IMG/VR virus record: IMGVR_UViG_3300044613_001958
Coordinates: 1-27,874 of that record
DNA length: 27,874 nt
Source: a virus
Reading direction: 5' to 3' (one strand)
Part shown: positions 22,369 through 27,874 of the stretch, piece after piece
Position numbering within the stretch: the first letter of the stretch is position 1
Layout: each line of letters starts with the position of its first letter
The notes under the pieces: generated by a model
Databases searched by the model: none
What the model was told of the DNA's origin: nothing
Seen by the model: the letters and a program-made list of their open reading frames with translations, nothing else
Program-made: the position numbers and the translations under genes

Positions 22369-22649
22369 TAACGCTTGGTTTGTTGTGGTTTAGGTTGTGG
22401 CTTCTTTGCTTCATTCGCAAAGAAAAAGAAATCGTACAAAGATAATAAATTTATCGGATAATTAGCAGGCAAATATTTTAGCACGGTCAACTTCAATCTT
22501 TCTCTGCTTGAAATTCCATCTCTAACGTCTGCAATGAAAGAATGGCCTGTTGTATCTGGTCTATTTTTTCCACGATGTTCAAATACATCAGGGAAGTGTC
22601 GCCTGATTTCATCAAAAACGGTATTAACTTCTTTACTGGCATTGACAAA
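22368..22649 (-). CDS. -1 frameshift extension of the tail assembly chaperone (GT-like tail, 93 codons)
   Basis: Read in the -1 frame after the T9 run, 93 codons stay open to TAG 22370-22368, which overlaps the tape-measure GTG. The deduced residues include VNASKEVNTVFDEIRRHFP, TTGHSFIADVRDGISSRE, LKYLPANYPINLLSLYDFFF and the basic end KKPQPKPQQTKR, and look like a normal folded protein with a charged tail. It has no convincing start of its own; a TTG overlapping the 22493 stop (22495-22493 region) would give only 42 aa. Fusion length would be 237 aa (144 + 93). Confidence 0.65.
   Translation of the reverse strand, partial: FVNASKEVNTVFDEIRRHFPDVFEHRGKNRPDTTGHSFIADVRDGISSRERLKLTVLKYLPANYPINLLSLYDFFFFANEAKKPQPKPQQTKR
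22437..22444 (-). promoter_or_regulatory. Isolated -7-like box (TATCTTTG) upstream of the tape measure gene
   Basis: A perfect TATCTTTG lies 69 bases before the tape-measure start, but the nearest TTTG/TTG upstream is 25 bases away, outside the usual 17-23. It also falls within the coding -1 frame of the chaperone. Weak candidate only. Confidence 0.25.
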
Positions 22650-23080
22650 AAAAAACTATCTCCGGCATTTTCCTTCCAATTTCGGATTTTCTTCTCATTT
22701 AACTTGTAATCATAACGTGTCAATGGTTCACTCTTGTCAACAAACGCAACCGAAGCAACCTTGTAGATAATATCCTTGCTCACAATGTAATTACAACGTT
22801 CCTCAAACCGCCCTTGTAACTTCGCAATTTCATTCACATTGATTTTCTTTGGGTCGGATAGCAATTGGTTCATCTTTGCATTGTACGCCTTTAAGTAATC
22901 ATTTGTGACACCGTTTTGCATTTCTTGGTAAAATGTCAATGCTTCCAATCCACGCTCGTAAGGTAGGTTGTTTTTATCCACAAACTCAAAGTAATCAATG
23001 CCGCCACAATTAAAGGCAAACTCCAATGCGTAATCGGCTTTGTACGTTGGTTTAGATTTCTTGAATATCTTTGATAACAT
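22493..23080 (-). CDS. Tail assembly chaperone, zero-frame product, 195 aa
   Basis: Position immediately before the tape measure gene is where lambda-type G/GT tail assembly chaperones occur, and the gene has their signature: a slippery run with a second open frame. The zero-frame product starts MLSKIFKKSKPTYKADYALE and is a soluble helical protein; no membrane span or catalytic motif. The last 50 residues (MPVKKLIPFLMKSGDTSLMY and so on) form helices ending MEFQAEKD. It would bind the tape measure and recruit the tail-tube subunit. No sequence family recognised; the assignment rests on position and frameshift. It leaves a 124-base gap to the tape measure that the -1 frame fills. Confidence 0.68.
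   Translation of the reverse strand: MLSKIFKKSKPTYKADYALEFAFNCGGIDYFEFVDKNNLPYERGLEALTFYQEMQNGVTNDYLKAYNAKMNQLLSDPKKINVNEIAKLQGRFEERCNYIVSKDIIYKVASVAFVDKSEPLTRYDYKLNEKKIRNWKENAGDSFFLSMPVKKLIPFLMKSGDTSLMYLNIVEKIDQIQQAILSLQTLEMEFQAEKD
22647..22655 (-). other. Programmed -1 frameshift slippery site (T9, T_TTT_TTT in frame)
   Basis: Codons 142-145 of the chaperone gene read AGT TTT TTT TTG on the minus strand, a T_TTT_TTT heptamer in the correct phase for -1 slippage. A 6-bp hairpin (ATCAGG/CCTGAT, 9-base loop, 22587-22607) lies about 41 bases downstream, farther than a classical stimulator, so slippage on the long U run may suffice. Confidence 0.65.
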
Positions 23081-23228
23081 TGTTTACGGTTATTTTTTTC
23101 GTTCGTGTATGATAAATCAATTGGTCGCTGCCTTTGATGTATGTGCGCTTCTTTTCAGCACCACCACAGCCACAACTTTCGCGCTTAAATTGCCAACCTG
23201 CGGCAATTATTCGTTCGTGTGTTCCCAT
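23052..23228 (-). CDS. Small basic protein with CGCGG motif, 58 aa
   Basis: ATG 23228 overlaps the end of the membrane-protein gene (22 bases) and the frame overlaps the chaperone start by 29 bases. The product (MGTHERIIAAGWQFKRESCG, then CGGAEKKRTYIKGSDQLIYH) is basic, with a CGCGG motif at residues 19-23 and a C-terminal segment TKKITVNNVIKDIQEI. The beta-hairpin-like, Cys-bearing centre could bind metal. It fills an otherwise empty interval of a tightly packed region and has no frame conflict. Function unknown. Confidence 0.65.
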   Translation of the reverse strand: MGTHERIIAAGWQFKRESCGCGGAEKKRTYIKGSDQLIYHTRTKKITVNNVIKDIQEI

Positions 23229-23503
23229 GTTAAATAGAATATCGCTGATAGCAAACCGTTAAGTCCGCATAAAGCAAGTAAGTATAGAATGATGTTTAAT
23301 TCGGGAGTGAAGTATAACCAACCCAATATGCCCCATAATGATGACATACAAGGTGGGCAGTCATACAATGGTTTGCGAATATATCCGCTCCAATCATCAT
23401 TAACGAATGGTTGCAATAGCATACCGTGTCGTGTCAACACATGAATGCCCATGATTATTAAGCTATTCAGCGCAAGCACATGGAATATTGACATAGTCAT
23501 CAT
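23207..23503 (-). CDS. Small membrane protein with CPPC motif (DUF1360-like), 98 aa
   Basis: Two to three hydrophobic stretches are present: MSIFHVLALNSLIIMGIHVL, then MSSLWGILGWLYF and LNIILYLLALCGLNGLLSAI. Between them is YDCPPCMSSLWG (about residues 47-58), which resembles the C--C-S-W-G signature of DUF1360-type small membrane proteins. The CPPC pair could bind metal or act as a redox site. Start uncertain among ATGs at 23503, 23494 and 23452; the first two keep the N-terminal membrane span. Overlaps the end of the previous gene by about 40 bases. Role in infection unknown. Confidence 0.65.
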   Translation of the reverse strand: MMTMSIFHVLALNSLIIMGIHVLTRHGMLLQPFVNDDWSGYIRKPLYDCPPCMSSLWGILGWLYFTPELNIILYLLALCGLNGLLSAIFYLTWEHTNE

Positions 23504-23822
23504 CTGTTTGAATGTTTGTAAAGTTTATATTGATGCCGTTGTATGTCTTATCGCAATGGATAAACTCATACGGTGTGCAGTTGTTGCTGTCTTGAAAAAA
23601 CTCAAACACAACCTCACCTGTTCCAATATGCCAATAGTTATCATTGCTGATAGTAAAGTCATTAGTGTAGGCATTTAAAACAAGCGGTTGTTGAATTGCT
23701 GCGCCAGATTGAAAAGTAAATCGAACGGTCCAATCGTTATCCGATGTGATGCCCGGTATTGAGAAGTTTAGGTCAGTTACGCAACCGCTTACTGATTGCG
23801 TGTAGTGTGTTGAACAAATCAT
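23463..23822 (-). CDS. Hypothetical protein, 119 aa, possible small virion protein
   Basis: ATG 23822 overlaps the stop of the methyltransferase gene (ATGA). The sequence MICSTHYTQSVSGCVTDLNF then SIPGITSDNDWTVRFTFQSG is beta-rich, polar and free of charged clusters, and ends NIPCACAE with a CAC motif. It has six Cys in 119 residues. The appearance is that of a small virion or decoration protein with immunoglobulin-like strands. No family recognised. Confidence 0.62.
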   Translation of the reverse strand: MICSTHYTQSVSGCVTDLNFSIPGITSDNDWTVRFTFQSGAAIQQPLVLNAYTNDFTISNDNYWHIGTGEVVFEFFQDSNNCTPYEFIHCDKTYNGININFTNIQTDDDYVNIPCACAE

Positions 23823-24343
23823 TTTTTGATGCCATAAAAATACAAATCTTGCGGGAACGTGGTGCGTGCCTTAAACTTGTATTGCGTGAATATCTTATCA
23901 ATGTCAACCTCTGCTCTTATATCGGCTTCGGTTAGGTTCTTGTAATAATCAGTTGTGAATGGACTATCCTTTGGCGATGTGCGCTTCGTGCCGTGTTCGG
24001 GTCTGCCCTCTGTTGCGCAGGTGAATATAAACATGCCACCTTTCTTCAATAATCGTATCGCATTGTGTATCGTATCAACCCAATGCTTATCATGTTCAAA
24101 GCACTCGGTACTTATCACAACATCAAACTTTGTCTTGCTCTTATACTCATGGCCACTGCAAACAACATCAACATTCGCACCCTCACCAATATCAATGCCT
24201 GTATAGTCGCATTGCTCAAACAGATAACGGTTGTTGCCGTTAATATCAAGTGAGCCGATATCCAACACGGTTACACCATAAAAGTGTTCGGGATGCGCAA
24301 CCTTAACGAGGTTACACCATTCTATTTGTTCAGCGTGTGCCAT
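23819..24343 (-). CDS. Class I SAM-dependent methyltransferase, 174 aa
   Basis: Rossmann-type motifs are clear: motif I VLDIGS (residues 26-31), acidic GIDIG (49-53), FDVVISTECFEHD (73-85) and LKKGG (99-103) followed by MFIFTCATEG. This is the Methyltransf_11-type small-molecule or glycan methyltransferase pattern. It lacks a DPPY-type motif, so it is not a DNA amino-methyltransferase. Coupled to a family 2 glycosyltransferase, it may methylate a sugar or another small substrate of the same pathway. Substrate unknown. Confidence 0.82.
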   Translation of the reverse strand: MAHAEQIEWCNLVKVAHPEHFYGVTVLDIGSLDINGNNRYLFEQCDYTGIDIGEGANVDVVCSGHEYKSKTKFDVVISTECFEHDKHWVDTIHNAIRLLKKGGMFIFTCATEGRPEHGTKRTSPKDSPFTTDYYKNLTEADIRAEVDIDKIFTQYKFKARTTFPQDLYFYGIKK

Positions 24344-24918
24344 ATCTTGCTATCTTGTTCAGCTATTGCAATAAACTCTGCTTCGCGTGATGTTGTACTC
24401 ATTTCGGTATTAACCCTTATGCCATTGATGTTGTAACGGTTTGGTAGCTTCTTAAACAACCAATCATCACCGTAACTAACACGTAACTCATTTGGTATGG
24501 GTGGATAATCTTCATTGCGCATCAACATTAAGCATCCCCATCCATGATTGCGCGTGTGCGTATGCGTAACTGTTGCATAGTCCAATTCGATTTCTGTATC
24601 GTAACATGATGTTCCAATGCCGAATATATCTCCGTAATCGGGTTCTAATTCAAACATCTTGCTGGCATTGAAATTGATATCATCGTTGCAAAGCGCGATA
24701 AATGGATAGGTAGAAGCGTATACTCCCATATTCCAACTCGGATTAACGTAATTGTTTTGCCCATTGCTTATTATTTTAACCTTGCCACCCTCTGTTATCT
24801 GACCGTTGTTGTTGTCAATAATAATCACTTCGCCAACACGACTACATTGAACGAGGTCGCTTATCAATCGCAGCGTGCGTGTGCTGCGCCATAATGTTGG
24901 TATGATTACTGAATACAC
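24322..24918 (-). CDS. Family 2-type glycosyltransferase, 198 aa
   Basis: Starts at GTG 24918. MYSVIIPTLWRSTRTLRLIS (residues 1-20) and EVIIIDNNNG (30-39) form the GT-A nucleotide-binding start; IALCNDDINF (74-83) carries the DxD-type acidic pair; GWGCLMLM (126-133) and SYGDDWLFKK (148-157) fit the acceptor/catalytic end. About 200 aa is short for GT2, a minimal catalytic domain. An odd HTHTRNH run lies at 119-125. It overlaps the SAM methyltransferase by 22 bases, suggesting joint glycan tailoring. No membrane anchor. Confidence 0.78.
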   Translation of the reverse strand: MYSVIIPTLWRSTRTLRLISDLVQCSRVGEVIIIDNNNGQITEGGKVKIISNGQNNYVNPSWNMGVYASTYPFIALCNDDINFNASKMFELEPDYGDIFGIGTSCYDTEIELDYATVTHTHTRNHGWGCLMLMRNEDYPPIPNELRVSYGDDWLFKKLPNRYNINGIRVNTEMSTTSREAEFIAIAEQDSKIWHTLNK

Positions 24919-24938
24919 GATTGCAAATGTATTAATTT

Positions 24939-26180
24939 TTATTGCATTATGAAACTTTTTAGAAAAACATTGCAGGCATAACGAAAAGTATCAAGCGCAT
25001 CGGCCTGTTGCGTTGGGTCGTTTCGGTCTGTTTTCTTTATCGTGCCATCGGCAAGTACTGATACGTTTTCTAAATCGAATTGCAACCCCTTTGTTCCAAT
25101 TGGGTCAAGTAACACATTGCCACGTGATAATATCGAATTAACAAGCATCCTGTTTTCATCCAATCGCGGGTTTACAGTTGGTATCATGATTTGATTATTG
25201 CCTAACCCTAACTTGTTCTTAATTACAATATAATAGTTGAGGTTATCTTGCACCAATGCGCTTGATGATTTACCACTTGCATCACCGGTAACTTGAAACA
25301 AGGCATTGCCATACTTTGACTTAATGACATCGCAAAGTTCGTAAATGTCGCTATTAGGTAGCTTTATTGTTTCCTTAACCATTATTGTACTCGGTAAATC
25401 AACCTGCAACACGGAGCAACATATCGGATTGCGGTTAAAGTCAAATGATAATATTATCGGTAACTTATAATTCAACTCCACTGGCTTCACGTGCTTCTCT
25501 TTATCGTAAGCATACGCCCATAACATTCGACCAAGTGTAACATCCTCGGCAAGGTACTCGCATCGGAAGTACATTTCATCCATCGTGGCTGCGGCTTGGT
25601 CAATTTCTGCCTTGTTCATGTGTGGGTTGTCGTATGTTGTGAATGTCCATGATTGCCAAATATCATACGTGTCATCAATATACTTCTTGCTCAACTCCTT
25701 AAAGTATGTGTTGCCGAATGCAGGTGTTGACAGGAACCAACAATCCCCAATGTAATCTGTTAACGTTGCCCTAATCACACCTTGCCATGCTAACTCCAAC
25801 TTGCTTGCTTTCTCACACTCATCAATAACTACTCGCTTGTACTTCCTGCCCCTGCCACTATTGCCATCATCAAGCGACCACATATCAATGATGCCACCTG
25901 TTATCAGTCGTATCTGCTTAACTTGTTCATCTTTATTCTTGATAATAGGGTAAACTATCTCTTTAATCTTTATCCAAAAGTCATTGAGGTCTTTATACGT
26001 TGGAGCATAGTAAGCTACTGGGAAACCATCAAGCGCAGGGTTGATAATCAACTCCTCTGCCATGGTACTCTTGCCAAACCTACGGCCACATTTAAGCACA
26101 TTGAACCGCTTTGCAGTCGTGATGATGTGCTTCTGCTTATCGTGTAACCGTTTTAATTTGATTTCAATTTCATTCTCCAT
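24939..26180 (-). CDS. terL: Large terminase subunit, 413 aa
   Basis: Packaging motor ATPase and nuclease. Walker A GRRFGKST (residues 32-39), Walker B RVVIDECEKA (116-125), coupling motif FLSTPAFGN (about 149-157), then the RNase H-like nuclease with LSFDFN (first Asp at 247), GDASGKSS (299-306) and a C-terminal DALDTFRY (394-401). I chose ATG 26180 (MENEIEIKLKRLHDKQ), which overlaps the small protein gene; the upstream ATG 26207 would add nine residues. About 410 residues is slightly short of average but all motifs are present. Confidence 0.95.
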   Translation of the reverse strand: MENEIEIKLKRLHDKQKHIITTAKRFNVLKCGRRFGKSTMAEELIINPALDGFPVAYYAPTYKDLNDFWIKIKEIVYPIIKNKDEQVKQIRLITGGIIDMWSLDDGNSGRGRKYKRVVIDECEKASKLELAWQGVIRATLTDYIGDCWFLSTPAFGNTYFKELSKKYIDDTYDIWQSWTFTTYDNPHMNKAEIDQAAATMDEMYFRCEYLAEDVTLGRMLWAYAYDKEKHVKPVELNYKLPIILSFDFNRNPICCSVLQVDLPSTIMVKETIKLPNSDIYELCDVIKSKYGNALFQVTGDASGKSSSALVQDNLNYYIVIKNKLGLGNNQIMIPTVNPRLDENRMLVNSILSRGNVLLDPIGTKGLQFDLENVSVLADGTIKKTDRNDPTQQADALDTFRYACNVFLKSFIMQ

Positions 26181-26457
26181 CACGGATGATGCGGATGGTT
26201 GGAACACCTACTTGTTCAATCTTTTGAGTAGGTTGTGAATACGTGTACTTCAACAACAACTCCGCTGCCCTTGCATCACCCCTTACCGCTTTGGCTCTTA
26301 ACCCTGCCAATATCGCTTCAAGTGCAATCTTGCCGTCTTTCTCTTCACCCAATATCTTTGCCATTGCTTCCTTTAAATCGGGCAATTTTGGGCGTCCTTT
26401 AGGGTTGCCGCTTACTCCTTTGGGGAATTTATGCTTTTCAATATCCTTTGCTGCCAT
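26170..26457 (-). CDS. DUF5681-type protein, small terminase candidate, 95 aa
   Basis: The start MAAKDIEKHKFPKGVSGNPK GRPKLPDLKE carries the F--G-SGNP-GRPK signature of DUF5681, frequently encoded right before large terminase genes in phages. The rest is helical (KEAMAKILGEEKDG, AILAGLRAKAVRGDARAAEL). This layout of a basic N-terminal DNA-binding arm plus helices and the 11-base overlap with terL suggest the DNA-recognition (small) terminase subunit. Family known, function in packaging inferred from context. Length is normal for the family. Confidence 0.78.
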   Translation of the reverse strand: MAAKDIEKHKFPKGVSGNPKGRPKLPDLKEAMAKILGEEKDGKIALEAILAGLRAKAVRGDARAAELLLKYTYSQPTQKIEQVGVPTIRIIRDGE

Positions 26458-26479
26458 TGTGCTGATATTGTGCTGTTTA

Positions 26480-27235
26480 TTAGAGCGCGGAGGTCGGTAT
26501 AACCGCCATCTCGATACTGGAAGTACCGCGACTTTTATTTAGCCCATCCGCGCATGTTTCTTTTCTGCTTTGCAAAGATACTTTTTTACCCTTATACATT
26601 CCTGCTCCCATTTCATCTATTTTGCTAAATGGTAAAATAGGAACGGTTATTTTGCAAGTTTTATCTATTAAATAAATATATCTTAATTGTTTTCCTTCAA
26701 TTGCTTTTGCTCCATTTTTTTTCCAATATCCTGCACTTTGACCTATTGTTTTGTACTTTGAATTATTTAAAGTTTTATCTGCCATTATTTTACCGTTTGG
26801 CATTAATAACATTGTTGTATTTTGTTTTATTCCTGTAAGTTGAAATCCACTTGCTCTATAAATTGTTCCGTCTCCACATTGACAACCATCTGCATAAGAA
26901 ATTATCCATTTTATATGTGATGCATTTTTTTTTAATAGTTTTATACTAATTGAAATACATCTACTTTCACTATACTTTGGTAAATAATCATCAAAAGCCA
27001 TTCTATTAAGTTCTAACATTTCATTCCATAAGCAAGGTTGAACCAATCCTATAATACTACTTTTTTGCATACTACAACCATAAGACATTACTCCATGCAA
27101 TTTATCATCTAAAAAGCAACCAAAGTGTAAAGTGCTATTCGGTACTACCTTACCACTATAATGGTGCTTTTTTACAAATTCATTAGCAATTTTACTCGGT
27201 ATTACTTTAACTATTATTTCCTTTGCTCTGCCCAT
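26480..27235 (-). CDS. Mom-family DNA modification protein (adenine methylcarbamoylation-like), 251 aa
   Basis: The sequence resembles the Mom family of phage Mu, which converts adenine in DNA to an N6-carbamoylmethyl form that blocks many restriction enzymes. Visible blocks: HHYSGKVVPN (24-33), FLDDKLHGVMSYG (41-53), LVQPCLWNEM then ELNRMAFDD (75-83), SESRCISI (89-96) and WIISYADGCQCGDGTIYRA (110-128), with LRYIYLIDK (184-192). The fold is GNAT-like. The C-terminal 40 residues are polar and end IPTSAL, as in related phage proteins. No com-like regulator is visible. The start overlaps the ParB-like gene by 22 bases, and the start codon context is A-rich. Confidence 0.8.
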   Translation of the reverse strand: MGRAKEIIVKVIPSKIANEFVKKHHYSGKVVPNSTLHFGCFLDDKLHGVMSYGCSMQKSSIIGLVQPCLWNEMLELNRMAFDDYLPKYSESRCISISIKLLKKNASHIKWIISYADGCQCGDGTIYRASGFQLTGIKQNTTMLLMPNGKIMADKTLNNSKYKTIGQSAGYWKKNGAKAIEGKQLRYIYLIDKTCKITVPILPFSKIDEMGAGMYKGKKVSLQSRKETCADGLNKSRGTSSIEMAVIPTSAL

Positions 27236-27813
27236 TGCATAATAATTAAATAAAGAGCGTTTCCGTTGCTATTTTCATTCCCCATTGTTTCAGCATACTT
27301 ATATTCTTCTGTTTCTTTAATATCTGCTATTGCATTTTTTATTTGCTCCGCTTGTTCATCTGCTAAAGTAAAAGTCATTTGTTGAAATGGTGCTTTATCT
27401 CCTTCGGGTAAACTAAAATCAGTTCCCAACTCATCAGCATTTACATCAAACCCTGCTTCCACCTCACCCCAATCTGCCAACTCTTCTTTTTGCCATTCCG
27501 AAAGTTCTGCCCAATTCCAATCGGCAACATCGGCATTGTCGTATAGGATAAATTTTTCTTTTTGTTCAGCAGTCCAATCATCTGCAAGTATAACAGGTGC
27601 TTCCTTTGCTCCGATTTCTTTAAGTGCTTTCAATCTTTGATTACCGCCCAATACAACAAGTTTGCCATCGGTATCGGTATAACACACCAATGCTCTTTTC
27701 TCTAACATTTCGGGAAAATCACGTACTGACTCAACAAGTTTCTTAAACGAGTCATCCCTAATAACACGCGGGTTCTTTGGGTTCGGTTTTATTTTATTTA
27801 TGGCTACTTTCAC
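27214..27813 (-). CDS. ParB/Srx-fold domain protein, about 199 aa
   Basis: The N-terminal domain matches ParB-like proteins: VKVAINKIKPNPKNPR at the start, then SFKKLVESVRDFPEMLEKRA and VVLGGNQRLKALKEIG, in which GGNQR (residues 56-60) is the ParB motif. The second half is helical and acidic with WAELSEWQKEELADWG. Phage versions often accompany DNA methyltransferases and other modification genes, where they may bind or process DNA. Here the Mom-like gene follows. I set the start at GTG 27813 since domains of this family begin at this point and a -7-like box ends at 27819; ATG 27846 would give 210 aa. Confidence 0.78.
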   Translation of the reverse strand: MKVAINKIKPNPKNPRVIRDDSFKKLVESVRDFPEMLEKRALVCYTDTDGKLVVLGGNQRLKALKEIGAKEAPVILADDWTAEQKEKFILYDNADVADWNWAELSEWQKEELADWGEVEAGFDVNADELGTDFSLPEGDKAPFQQMTFTLADEQAEQIKNAIADIKETEEYKYAETMGNENSNGNALYLIIMQWAEQRK

Positions 27814-27818
27814 GTTCA

Positions 27819-27846
27819 CAAAGATACAAATTAATTTAATATGCAA
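27819..27846 (-). promoter_or_regulatory. Possible promoter at the right end, upstream of the ParB-like gene
   Basis: Minus strand TTG (27846-27844), 17 bases, TATCTTTG (27826-27819). The spacing is at the short end of the accepted range. If used, transcription starts near the GTG codons at 27819-27811, so translation of the ParB-like gene would be leaderless or nearly so. Confidence 0.45.
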
Positions 27847-27874
27847 GTGATTAAGGTTTGAAACTCGGTAATCG

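Noticed and set aside
22647-22655. T9 run seen as a sequencing error that breaks one gene.
   Set aside because: Cannot be excluded, but the zero frame continues with 50 protein-like residues and the site fits a known regulatory arrangement before tape measures, so programmed slippage is preferred.
26573-26580. TATCTTTG inside the 3' end of the Mom-like gene as promoter for the terminase genes.
   Set aside because: No TTG or TTTG lies 17-23 bases upstream; position is more than 100 bases before the next gene.
1-27874. tRNA genes, CRISPR arrays, integrase or transposase.
   Set aside because: No cloverleaf-like sequence, regular spacer-repeat pattern or recombinase motif was seen by eye; a tRNA scan and profile search would be decisive.

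Overview
The window is a densely packed stretch of a tailed bacteriophage (or prophage) genome. It appears to be a siphovirus that infects a member of the Bacteroidota. Every gene I can support lies on the minus strand, so transcription runs from high to low coordinates. The host assignment rests on three things seen in the DNA: promoters of the Bacteroidota type (TTTG, about 19 bp, TAnnTTTG), A-rich leaders with few Shine-Dalgarno sites, and AT-rich DNA. Most genes overlap by ATGA, TGATG, TAATG or TAGTG, which indicates a few long translationally coupled operons. No tRNA, rRNA, CRISPR array, integrase or insertion sequence was seen. No gene-free stretch exceeds 300 bases; the longest are 3376-3558 (repeats) and 1786-1942 (terminator plus promoter).

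In transcription order, the right end (27.8-26.5 kb) carries a ParB-fold protein and a protein of the Mom DNA-modification family. Packaging follows (26.5-24.9 kb: DUF5681-type small protein and large terminase). Next come accessory enzymes and small proteins (24.9-23.1 kb: family 2 glycosyltransferase, SAM methyltransferase, small membrane and Cys-rich proteins). The first tail module is at 23.1-17.1 kb: a tail assembly chaperone gene with a probable programmed -1 frameshift, the tape measure, and two tail-tip proteins. A second glycosyltransferase (17.1-16.2 kb) separates this from the head module (16.2-11.1 kb: portal with a four-Cys insertion, MuF-type minor head protein, small proteins, scaffold, major capsid). 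Connector and tail-tube genes (11.1-7.9 kb, including two tandem paralogues) precede a fibre-like protein (7.9-5.7 kb). A lysis and membrane-protein region (5.7-1.9 kb) ends at a clear intrinsic terminator (1869-1893).

A second promoter (1811-1841) then starts an operon of very small genes that ends in a DNA N6-adenine/N4-cytosine methyltransferase truncated by the window edge.

The genes cooperate in DNA packaging, virion assembly, host lysis and probably protection of phage DNA from restriction (Mom-like protein, methyltransferase). The most unusual items are: (1) the T9 slippery run in the tail chaperone gene, whose -1 frame stays open exactly to the tape-measure start; (2) a pair of roughly 300-bp small-gene units at 3.56-4.04 kb bounded by the same short DNA cores, which look like gene cassettes; (3) a 17-bp inverted-repeat pair beside them and a related leader in front of the methyltransferase; (4) a 19-residue Gly/Cys peptide coupled between scaffold-region genes; (5) a module order with tape measure and tail tip ahead of portal and capsid.
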